DNA of 64,000 nt from JBBDYH01 sp040901795. Lineage in GTDB: Bacteria; Planctomycetota; Planctomycetia; Pirellulales; JALHPA01. The notes beneath the pieces were generated by a model that saw only the letters and a list, made by a program, of their open reading frames with translations, searched no databases and was not told where the DNA came from. The stretch is taken from positions 109,385 to 173,384 of the forward strand of contig JBBDYH010000037.1 of the NCBI GenBank assembly GCA_040901795.1, written 5' to 3'. Below are positions 43,111 through 51,034 of the stretch, piece after piece; positions within the stretch are counted from its first letter, which is position 1; each line of letters begins with the position of its first letter. The translations under genes were made by a program, and so were the position numbers.

Positions 43111-44494
43111 GCTCCGCCGCATCCAGCGGTCGATGGCGAGGCACCATCGAATGAAAATCGCCCAAGTTATAGGGCCCGATGTAGGGCTGGCCGAGGTCGA
43201 CTTCGGCGACTGCGACCGTGCCATACTCGTCGGCGGTGGCGATCGGTTTGCCGGTCTGATCGAAAACGGCCGAGATCATCCAGCCGTCTTTCGGTTTCAT
43301 GTACGTGCTGCTGATCAGGTACACGTGGTTCTCGCAGGCGCGGGCGGTCGCCAGCCGCAGGTTGCAGCCCCAGACCGGCCAGGCGATCACTTCGGCGCCG
43401 CGGTTCGACAGCTCGCGGGCGACCTCGGGGAAGAAGCCGTCGTAGCAGACCATTAGGCCCACCTTGCCGAACTTCGTATCGAACACCGGGTAGTCGCTGC
43501 CCGGGGCAACGCCCTTTTCCACTTCGCCGTGCGGCAGGCAAACCTTGCGATACTTGCCGGCGAGCTTGCCTTCGGGCGAGAGCAACACCGCGGTGTTGTA
43601 CACGAGATGCCCCTCGCGCTCGTACAGACTGAGCACGATGTGCAGATTGTGACTCGCCGCGAGCTGGCCGAAGTACTCCGTCGTGGGACCCGGTACGGCT
43701 TCGGCGGTTTGGTGCGGCTGCTTCTTCACGTTCACGTACGGTACGGTTTCGCCGAGCACCACGAGATCGGCTTTTTGCCGGGCGGCCTCGGCGACCAGCG
43801 GCGCGAACTCCTCGCAGTTCTCGCGCTGCGACTTGCCCGTCGGCTTGTAGTGAATTGTGGCCAGGCGCACCTTGCGGGGCGCGGGGGCCGCGGTGGACGC
43901 GAACTCGACGTCGCTCCATTCGGCAACGCCGTTGGGCGCCCATTGCAGGTGCAGTTCGACGACGGCGCGCGTGGCCTTGCTCGGGGCGCGGTAGACGCCG
44001 CTGACCGTGGTCCAGCCCTGCGAATCGGTCTCGCCATCGGTGGGATGTTCTGGTTCGGCACTGGGAACATTGCCGGTCTCCGCAACTTGCTGCTTGGGCA
44101 CGTCGGCCGAGACCATCCCGCCTCGCTCGTTCTGCCACAGAATCCGGACCAGCGCGCTGCGCCGCGGGACGGTTACGCCGGTCAACTTGCGGAGCGCCTC
44201 AAAGCGGTAGTACTCGCCTCCCTTCACGGCAAAGGACTTTTGAAACCAGCCGTCCAAACCATCGCGCTCATCATGGCGAATCACCAGGCTGCCCGCCTGT
44301 TTTGGCCCGCCCTTGGGCTCGAAGGAGAACGCCGGGCGGATCTCGTCACGCGGCGCCTTGGCCGACCATCCGTCCGGGAATGTCTTGCCGCTCGGTGACC
44401 TGACCACGTCGGGCGTCGCGGCAGAAACAATGTCGCCCGACAAGAGCATCAGCACCGAAACCCAAAAACCGCACGGTCGCAACGTCGTAGTCAT
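43091..44494 (-). CDS. Secreted carbon-nitrogen hydrolase (nitrilase family)
   Basis: A 467-residue protein. A signal peptide (MTTTLRPCGFWVSVLMLLSG) is followed by a carbohydrate-binding-like beta domain (residues 30-200; DGWFQKSFAVKGGEYYRFEA). From residue 205 comes a CN-hydrolase domain with the full Glu-Lys-Cys triad: Glu249 (VVLGETVPY), Lys317 (GKYRKVCLPHGE) and Cys350 (GLMVCYDGFFPEV). It hydrolyses a nitrile or amide-type C-N bond; the substrate is unknown. Export plus the added beta domain is unusual, since most nitrilases are cytoplasmic. The last three codons and stop fall in a dispersed 39-bp repeat. Confidence 0.85.
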   Translation of the reverse strand: MTTTLRPCGFWVSVLMLLSGDIVSAATPDVVRSPSGKTFPDGWSAKAPRDEIRPAFSFEPKGGPKQAGSLVIRHDERDGLDGWFQKSFAVKGGEYYRFEALRKLTGVTVPRRSALVRILWQNERGGMVSADVPKQQVAETGNVPSAEPEHPTDGETDSQGWTTVSGVYRAPSKATRAVVELHLQWAPNGVAEWSDVEFASTAAPAPRKVRLATIHYKPTGKSQRENCEEFAPLVAEAARQKADLVVLGETVPYVNVKKQPHQTAEAVPGPTTEYFGQLAASHNLHIVLSLYEREGHLVYNTAVLLSPEGKLAGKYRKVCLPHGEVEKGVAPGSDYPVFDTKFGKVGLMVCYDGFFPEVARELSNRGAEVIAWPVWGCNLRLATARACENHVYLISSTYMKPKDGWMISAVFDQTGKPIATADEYGTVAVAEVDLGQPYIGPYNLGDFHSMVPRHRPLDAAERSAGTR

Positions 44495-44608
44495 TTTCTT
44501 ATATTCCTATCCTTGGAGCGTTTAACCCGTTGCCGTAGGCGAGGGTTGTGCCTTTCCGAGTCTACCAAAAGCCCCACATGATGCCAGCCTGAGCTGGCAG
44601 GTCTTAAC

Positions 44609-45043
44609 ATGACGAAAATCCTCTTCGCCTTGATTGCCGCAGCGGCGGGTGTCGCAACATCGTTGCAGTCGGCGGCGAATGCCGGTCTCGCCTCGCGCAT
44701 CGGCCTGGGGGCCGCACTCATCCTGAATACGTTGATGGTGCTTGTGGGCACCGTCGTCTTCTATTTGCTCAGTGGCCGGCAGGGGACGTTCTTCCCCGCG
44801 GCCACGCCCTGGTTCCTGTATATCGGCGGACTGTGCGGATTTGTGGTCATCCTGTCGCTGGCGTTCGTCTTCCCGAAAATCGGCGCGGGAGTCACGATCG
44901 CGATCCTTGTCCTCGGCCAAGGGGCCGCGGCGCTGGCGATCGATCATTTTGGCGTGATGGGAATGCCCAAAGAACCGCTCACGCTGGCGCGCCTGGCCGG
45001 CATGCTGCTGGCTTGCAGCGGCGTGGCGCTGATGCGCGTGTAG
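44609..45043 (+). CDS. DMT-family transporter (YdcZ/DUF606-like)
   Basis: A 144-residue membrane protein (MTKILFALIAAAAGVATSLQ) with five hydrophobic helices, including AALILNTLMVLVGTVVFYLL, LYIGGLCGFVVILSLAFVFP and GAGVTIAILVLGQGAAALAI, plus a final LAGMLLACSGVALMRV. The length and the IGGLCGF and GQGAAALAIDHFG segments match the half-sized DMT proteins of the DUF606 group, which probably act as dimers. The substrate is unknown. It is divergent from the nitrilase gene. Confidence 0.85.
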   Translation: MTKILFALIAAAAGVATSLQSAANAGLASRIGLGAALILNTLMVLVGTVVFYLLSGRQGTFFPAATPWFLYIGGLCGFVVILSLAFVFPKIGAGVTIAILVLGQGAAALAIDHFGVMGMPKEPLTLARLAGMLLACSGVALMRV

Positions 45044-45148
45044 CAGCGTGTTGAAAAATTGGGACCGGCGCCCAGACCAATCGCTTTGACCGATCTTGTT
45101 ACACACTGCTCGAAGCCAGTGCCACGGTCGGCTAGCGGTGGGCAACGA

Positions 45149-48100
45149 TTAAGAGCTGGCTTCGAAATTAATGGCGCTCAAGCCCCCTAGCCACGAATTG
45201 TCAAAATTCGGTGTATGGAAAAAGTCACCCCCTGGGCCTCCATCGAAGAGGCTTGTGCCGGTCACCGTGGTTCCATACAGCGAGACCCGATCGTCTCCTT
45301 CACCAAGCTGGGCGAAAAGCTCACCCAACAGCGATCTAAGCACCGTGGTCAAATCTTGATCAGCGCCCGGCGCCAGACTCAAACTGGGCGCGGTTATGTT
45401 CTGGGCCGCCATCCAATCTTCGCCGGCATCGCCGCTGATCGACGCTCCGCCGGCGTGAATGCAGTTGAGCAGATAAAGTACATCGTCGTCGGCCTCGCCG
45501 AACATCTGAAACAGCGTCGCGAAGTAGTTGGTATCGATCGTCAGGCGATCGGCGCCTGCGCCGCCAAGCACCGCGACGGTGCCGCTGATCGCCGAGCCGT
45601 AGACGCTAAAGATATCGTCGCCTCCGCCCGCGTTGACAATCAGGTCGCCGACGATGAACCCGTAGCGCATGTTGAGGCTGTCGCTTTCTTCACCCGATGC
45701 GATGACCGTCGTGCCGCCAGACGACAGGCTCAGGACGAAGTTTGCGCTCGTTGGATCGAAGAGGTTGAGATCGTCGCGGCCGCTGCCAGTGAAAATGTTG
45801 ATGTGGCGTGCGATGTAGAGGTTGAGCAGGTTCACCGTGTTGGAACCGTCTGCCAGTGACAGAACAAAATCGCCGCGCGTCGAAACAATTCCATCGACAC
45901 CAATGTCGTATTGGCCGCCGCCGCTGCCGGTGATGAAGAGACCCCCGCCAAGGTACAGGTCGTGGACGTTCAGGCTGCCGCCGCCTTCATTCAAGGCCAG
46001 CGACACGCTCCCGGACACGTCGAGCACCGTGTAGCTCCCAAGGGAACCATCGACGAACAGCGTTGCAGTAGTGACGTCGCCGGAGATTTCGAGGTTGTCG
46101 GGGCCGGCCGCGCCCTCGATCGAGATATCCCCATTGCTCCGATTCAAGGGACCGAGCTGACCCCCGACCGCAATCGTGAACGTCTGAATCTGTGTATCCT
46201 GGCCTCCGTTGGCGGTGCCCCCATTGTCGGTCACCTGCACATCGAATGTCGACGTGCCCGACTGGCCCGCCGCAATTTCGAACGACAACGTGCCGTCGGC
46301 CGCCAACTGCGGAGCGGCTGCGAACAGGCCGGGGTTGGTCACGTCGACGATGTTGTAGGTGTGCGTCTGACCCGCCTCGTTCGCCGCGCCCGGATCGAGG
46401 GTTCCCCATCCGATAAGCTGCCGTGCGCCAGAACGCTCAGGAACAGAGATGTGGCTGGCGATGATCCTGGGAGCATCGTTGACAGAATTGACGGCAAGCG
46501 AGACCGTCGCCAAGCCGCTTACGACGAAGTTCGGCTCGACAACGCGGTATATAAATGAATCAGGCCCGAAATAGTCGGCCTCGGGCACATAGACAAAGGA
46601 GCCATCGGCGTTGAGCGTGACGCTCCCATGTACCGGTCCGACTACAACCTCCGCCCGCATATCGGAGCGACCCACCAGATTGTCGCCAGTATCGGGCGTG
46701 CCGTCGTTGTCGTCGTCCGTGTCGGAAACGTCCGGGACCGCATCACCGTCGAAGTCGCTGGCCACACCGTCCCCATCCAGATCGTTGTCGTTGCTCAACA
46801 GGCCAGCCGCCGCAGGCACGTTGAGCACCGCGACTTCGGCGAGTGAATACACGTCGTCACCCACCGCCGGCGTCAGATCGTCGGCCACGGTGAAACGCTG
46901 GGCGCGCACCTGTTCCGGATGTCCATCGGGATACGAATCGCGGCCCCATGCCACGAGAAAGTTGCCAGCGGAGTCCAACGAGACCGTCGGGGAATATAGG
47001 TGGACCGGCTGATCGAGATGGACTTGAAACTCGGCGGTGACGGCGCGCCCGCCGGCTGTGAACCGCCGGGCAAACACTTCAGTGGGATGATTAAACCCGT
47101 CAGGCACGGCATGCGTTGACGACCAGGCGATCACGAAATCGCCGTCGCCATCGAGCGAGACGGACGGATTGCTTTGATGGTCGGATGTCGTCTCGTTTAC
47201 CAGGAACGGCGACCCCTGCGGGACTCCCGCTGCGTTATAGCGCGCTGCGTACACGTCCTGGTAAGGCTGGCCCTGATGGTTAGGGTCGGTCCAGGTGATT
47301 ACGAAATCACCATTGGGCGCCATCGCGATGCCGCCCAAATAGGCATCGGACACGACTTCCCAAACGGGGCCCTGCCGCGCGCCGGCGGCGTCAAAACGCT
47401 GCGCGCGAATATGGTACATTCCATTGCCTGGCAGATCGGTGTACACGAGCACAAAATCGCCGTCGGCGTCCATCGCCACTTGCGGGCCGTAAACGCGCAC
47501 GCCCGCCACTGCACTGACGGCGAAGTCAGGACCGCGCGGGCCGCCGGCCGCATCAAAAAGCTGGACGCGAGCCTCGAAGCCGGGATTCGCTCCACCTTCC
47601 TCTCGCCAGGTGACAGCGAAGTTGCCGCTATCGTCCATGGCGACGTCGTAGTCGGGATTCCACGGCCAGACGCCGCTGATCAAGAATTCGCCACCAGCCG
47701 GCGTGCCGTCGGCGTTGAACCGACGCGCATACAATCCCCGCTTGGTCGAATCGTGCCAAATGACCACGAAATTACCGGCCGTATCCCCAACGATGCGGGG
47801 ACCGAATCGCCATCCGCTGCCGGGGTCGTTGACAACAAACTCACCCCCCAACGGTGTGCCGGCGGCGCTGTAGCGCTGCCCGTGAATCTCGTAATCGGGA
47901 TACCGACTCGCTTGCCAAACGACTATTGCGTCGCCGTTGTCGGCGTGTGCAATCGCTGGAGACGTCCGGGCGTCGCCCGATCCGGGTGGTGTGCTGTCGA
48001 CCTGGAACTCCGAGCCGACGAAGACCGGAGCTTCCACGAGCGTCGATGCCGCACTGAGCGTTCGACGGCGTTCGAGGCATTCGATCGTCGACCTACGCCG

Positions 48101-48178
48101 CCGCGGTGAAATTGGCGGCCGCTTTGCGGTAGCCGATTTCGTCAGGCAGCCCACCAGAAATGAGAACCAGCCGGGCAT
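45149..48178 (-). CDS. Large LEPR-motif surface protein with cadherin-like domains
   Basis: A 1009-residue protein. Residues 32-43 (IECLERRRTLSA) are the planctomycete LEPR-XLL-type N-terminal motif, linked to an export or anchoring route. Residues 60-440 contain about seven copies of a ~55-residue repeat (GDFVIAWSS..., RRFTAGG..., FQV pattern, such as MDDSGNFAVTWREEGGANPG). A calcium-binding Asp-rich spacer follows (DLDGDGVASDFDGDAVPDVS), then a VCBS/cadherin-like domain (VVGPVHGSVTLNADGSFVYV). The last 330 residues are haemolysin-like beta repeats rich in Gly and Asp. It is likely cell-surface or secreted. Confidence 0.85.
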   Translation of the reverse strand: MPGWFSFLVGCLTKSATAKRPPISPRRRRSTIECLERRRTLSAASTLVEAPVFVGSEFQVDSTPPGSGDARTSPAIAHADNGDAIVVWQASRYPDYEIHGQRYSAAGTPLGGEFVVNDPGSGWRFGPRIVGDTAGNFVVIWHDSTKRGLYARRFNADGTPAGGEFLISGVWPWNPDYDVAMDDSGNFAVTWREEGGANPGFEARVQLFDAAGGPRGPDFAVSAVAGVRVYGPQVAMDADGDFVLVYTDLPGNGMYHIRAQRFDAAGARQGPVWEVVSDAYLGGIAMAPNGDFVITWTDPNHQGQPYQDVYAARYNAAGVPQGSPFLVNETTSDHQSNPSVSLDGDGDFVIAWSSTHAVPDGFNHPTEVFARRFTAGGRAVTAEFQVHLDQPVHLYSPTVSLDSAGNFLVAWGRDSYPDGHPEQVRAQRFTVADDLTPAVGDDVYSLAEVAVLNVPAAAGLLSNDNDLDGDGVASDFDGDAVPDVSDTDDDNDGTPDTGDNLVGRSDMRAEVVVGPVHGSVTLNADGSFVYVPEADYFGPDSFIYRVVEPNFVVSGLATVSLAVNSVNDAPRIIASHISVPERSGARQLIGWGTLDPGAANEAGQTHTYNIVDVTNPGLFAAAPQLAADGTLSFEIAAGQSGTSTFDVQVTDNGGTANGGQDTQIQTFTIAVGGQLGPLNRSNGDISIEGAAGPDNLEISGDVTTATLFVDGSLGSYTVLDVSGSVSLALNEGGGSLNVHDLYLGGGLFITGSGGGQYDIGVDGIVSTRGDFVLSLADGSNTVNLLNLYIARHINIFTGSGRDDLNLFDPTSANFVLSLSSGGTTVIASGEESDSLNMRYGFIVGDLIVNAGGGDDIFSVYGSAISGTVAVLGGAGADRLTIDTNYFATLFQMFGEADDDVLYLLNCIHAGGASISGDAGEDWMAAQNITAPSLSLAPGADQDLTTVLRSLLGELFAQLGEGDDRVSLYGTTVTGTSLFDGGPGGDFFHTPNFDNSWLGGLSAINFEASS

Positions 48179-48402
48179 CGACGTCTCCGATTAATCAATA
48201 ACGCGTCGTAGGACCGCGGTCGCGGCAAACGAGTTGTTTCCGCGTCTGGATAATCTCCCCAAACTACGCAGTTTCATCCATTACTATCTTAGTCCATTTC
48301 GTTCATCGGCGCTAGGGCTGTTTCGCGAGAGGCGCGATGGGAGACGGAAGAGGCGGCAGTCTCGTCCAGCTCAGCTGCGAGTTCGGTTGAATAGTCGTTG
48401 GT

Positions 48403-49761
48403 TTAGGCGAGTTTGGCCAACTCGCCACTGTGGGCTTTGATCTTTCGAATCGCTTCGACGATTTGATCGAGCTGACTGCGCTTAGCCAACAGCACGTTTT
48501 GAGGTACAGCCACCGTGGTCGAGCAGACTTGCCGGTTGCCTTTCAACTCTTGAAAACTGTCGCGATAGTCCTTCAGCCGCTTGGCGCTATAGAGCCGCTG
48601 GTAGCCGCGCGAGCTGATGGCTTCATCCAGCAAGCCGTCGAAATACTGCTCGTGATAGACGCCACTGCAGGGGACTCCCTCGGCGCGAAGCGCGTTCATA
48701 AATCTTTCGCGCGGCAATCCGCTGAACTGCTCCACGTCGTAACGCAGCGGGTAGAGATGCCACACCGCCCGGCTGTCTTCCGGCAGACGCGCCGGAGTGA
48801 CACCGGGGATCTCCTTGAGTTGGGTAGCCAGATAATCCGCGTTTTCACGGCGGACCTGGGTCTCTTTGACCAGCTTGTCGATCTGTTGCAAGAGAATGGC
48901 TGCCTGAAAGTGCTGCATCCGGAAGTTGTTGCCGCGCGTGAAGAAACCATGGCCCTGGAAGGCGCCCGTTGCCTGACCACAGTTATGAAACGCGTGGCAG
49001 CGGTCGAGCAGCTCATCGCTGTTGCCCGTGATGGCGCCTCCTTCGCCCGAAGGGAGATGCTTGGAATTCTGAAAACTGAAGCAGCCCAAATCGGCGAGCG
49101 TGCCGCACATCCGCCCCTTGTATTCGGCCAGCCAGGCCTGGCAGGCGTCCTCAACCACACCGAGTTTGTTTTTTTTGGCGACCGCGTTGATCGGGTCCAT
49201 GTCGCACGGCATGCCAAAAATATGCACCGGCACAATGGCTCGCGTTCGATTCGTGAGCCGGCCCTCGATGGAGGCCGGATCGATCGTCAACGTCTCGGGG
49301 TCCGTGTCGGCGAACACCGGCAGGGCCTTCAGTGTCAGCACCGCGTTATAAGTCGCGATGAACGTATACGGCGACACGATCACTTCATCGCCCGCATCCA
49401 CGCCCATCACGTGCAGAGCGGTAATCAAGGCCGTCGTGCCGCTGGCCGTGGCCAAACAACGTTTGGCGTCCAAGAGTTTCGCGTAGGCGGCTTCGAACTC
49501 GGGCACTTTTCCGCTGTTGCCGGAGCGGTACCACTGCCCGCTTCGCAAGACCTTAAGAATCTCCGGCTCCCAGGTGTTGCGCCACTCCGGCCACCCAGGC
49601 CACTTCCCCGTGTGGGTTGGCGCCCCGCCGAGCAGTACCGGTTTGTTGGTCTGGGCCGCGATGACTGTCGGCGTCGCGCCGGCGGCCAGGCACGAAACGG
49701 CGGAACCAGCGGCCGCACTTTGGATGAATCCACGTCGCGTAAACAGCTTCTTCATGACCAT
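48403..49761 (-). CDS. DegT/DnrJ/EryC1/StrS-type aminotransferase with Tat signal
   Basis: A 452-residue protein. AGGAGG lies just before ATG 49761 (an alternative ATG two codons later has better spacing). The N-terminus carries a twin-arginine signal (FTRRGFIQSAAAGSAVSCLA), so the enzyme is predicted to leave the cytoplasm. The rest is a fold-type-I PLP aminotransferase for sugars: the ATASGTTALITALHVMG phosphate loop, the VSPYTFIATYNAVL motif, Asp205 in GVVEDACQAW and the PLP lysine Lys234 in FQNSKHLPSGEGGA. Catalytic residues are intact. Exported DegT enzymes with Tat tags recur in planctomycetes; the substrate is unknown. Confidence 0.88.
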   Translation of the reverse strand: MVMKKLFTRRGFIQSAAAGSAVSCLAAGATPTVIAAQTNKPVLLGGAPTHTGKWPGWPEWRNTWEPEILKVLRSGQWYRSGNSGKVPEFEAAYAKLLDAKRCLATASGTTALITALHVMGVDAGDEVIVSPYTFIATYNAVLTLKALPVFADTDPETLTIDPASIEGRLTNRTRAIVPVHIFGMPCDMDPINAVAKKNKLGVVEDACQAWLAEYKGRMCGTLADLGCFSFQNSKHLPSGEGGAITGNSDELLDRCHAFHNCGQATGAFQGHGFFTRGNNFRMQHFQAAILLQQIDKLVKETQVRRENADYLATQLKEIPGVTPARLPEDSRAVWHLYPLRYDVEQFSGLPRERFMNALRAEGVPCSGVYHEQYFDGLLDEAISSRGYQRLYSAKRLKDYRDSFQELKGNRQVCSTTVAVPQNVLLAKRSQLDQIVEAIRKIKAHSGELAKLA

Positions 49762-49891
49762 GAGTCCTCCTGTTTCCGGCTATCGTCGCAGCGCCGTCAT
49801 CGCCGGGCAAGTCCTCGCGTGCCGGCTGACTCCCCTATCAGCCGCCGGGCGCTAGCCCGCGGTTTAAGGTCGGACGTAGGCGCGGCGGAAT

Positions 49892-49930
49892 GATCGGTCA
49901 GAACCGGACGCTAGCGCGTGCCGGCTGATC
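49892..49930. repeat. 39-bp dispersed repeat, copy 2
   Basis: Same family as 43072-43110 (3 substitutions). Its last bases overlap the TGA stop of the TPR gene at 49929, so both copies sit exactly at the 3' end of a minus-strand gene. A degraded further copy (GTGCCGGCTGA...TCAGCCG) lies near 49818-49840. Confidence 0.75.
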
Positions 49931-50957
49931 ATGTTTTATTCCAGCGGCTGGTGGCGTACCGCTGCTGGAGGGCCTCGGCGGCAGCGCGGGCACGCTCCGG
50001 GTGACGGGCTTCGTTCCACAACTGGGAAAGATAGTACAGGGCCTCGGCGTGGGCGTCGGGAACCGAGTTGAAGAGCAAATCCACCTTCAAGTATTCCAAG
50101 AGCGCGTCCTTGGTTGCCCCTTTCTTCCGAAAGCAACTACCAAGCGCGTTGTAAGCGCGAGCGTAGACTTCGCTACTGCCTTCGTCGGTTTTGGCGATCA
50201 CTTGATTCAGGATCTCGATCGCCTCCTCCGCACTGCCGGTCTCGGCCAAGCTGGCCGCTTTGCCCACGCGCGCCAGATGCAGTTGCGTTTCGGCCTGGCT
50301 GCCGGTCGCCGCGGTAGCCAGCGCGGCGTCGAAGTGCTTGATCGCCGCAGCATGGTTGCCGTGCATTTGTTCCGCCTGGCCCTTGAGCAAACCCGCGCGA
50401 ATCTTGTAATCGGGCCAGGGGGCGCCGGCGACGACGTCGTAGTAGCGGAAGGCGTTGGGGTTTTTGAGCACGGACAGCAAGTCGCCCAGCGCCTCGTTGA
50501 CCTCATAGAAGTGATGGCTGTTCTTGTGCTCGGTGAGAAACCGGTTCAGCTCCATGCCGGCCGTGGTGGCGGTTTTCTGGTCCACGCTGCCGAAACTGGC
50601 CAAGCGCGCCGCCGCCATCGCGCGATAAAACTCGATTTCGGTCCGCATCTCGTCGCGGCGCACCTGCTCGGGTTTGATTTCGTTCAAGGCGGCGAAGACA
50701 TCGGTGTAGCGGCCGGCGTCATAGGCGGCGCGCGCTTCGACAAGGCCACGGGGCTCCAGACCGTAAACTACCGCCGCTATCTCATTGACCGGCACGACCG
50801 TCTCGCTCACCGACCCGCCAATGGTGACTTCGGTCGCGGACATGCTCTTCACGGTGCCGGTGTGTTTGCCACCGTCGAGTTTGCGAACCTCATCGGCGCG
50901 AACACACAGCGTGACCAGCGTAAGCGAAATGAATGTCAGACTTACGGCGAGCTTCAT
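49929..50957 (-). CDS. Secreted TPR protein
   Basis: A 342-residue protein with a signal peptide (MKLAVSLTFISLTLVTLCVR). A short SH3-like beta domain follows (KHTGTVKSMSATEVTIGGSV), then TPR-like helix pairs from about residue 80 to the end, for example HGNHAAAIKHFDAALATAAT and EAIEILNQVIAKTDEGSSEV. It is predicted periplasmic, serving protein-protein contacts. It lies 77 bp downstream of the 1108-residue TPR protein on the same strand and is probably co-transcribed. Heptamer repeats fill the gap. Confidence 0.78.
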   Translation of the reverse strand: MKLAVSLTFISLTLVTLCVRADEVRKLDGGKHTGTVKSMSATEVTIGGSVSETVVPVNEIAAVVYGLEPRGLVEARAAYDAGRYTDVFAALNEIKPEQVRRDEMRTEIEFYRAMAAARLASFGSVDQKTATTAGMELNRFLTEHKNSHHFYEVNEALGDLLSVLKNPNAFRYYDVVAGAPWPDYKIRAGLLKGQAEQMHGNHAAAIKHFDAALATAATGSQAETQLHLARVGKAASLAETGSAEEAIEILNQVIAKTDEGSSEVYARAYNALGSCFRKKGATKDALLEYLKVDLLFNSVPDAHAEALYYLSQLWNEARHPERARAAAEALQQRYATSRWNKT

Positions 50958-50961
50958 TTAA

Positions 50962-50982
50962 GGGTTCAGGGTTCATGGTTCA
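50962..50982. repeat. Heptamer tandem repeat between the two TPR genes
   Basis: Three 7-bp units, GGGTTCA, GGGTTCA and TGGTTCA, on the + strand lie just upstream of the 342-residue TPR gene start. On the minus strand they read TGAACCC, as in the related runs at 589-616 and 56693-56713. Confidence 0.65.
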
Positions 50983-51034
50983 GCACCGGCGTGGCTGGCG
51001 AAGCGTGGCACTCGGCGCGGGGCTTAGGTTGGGG

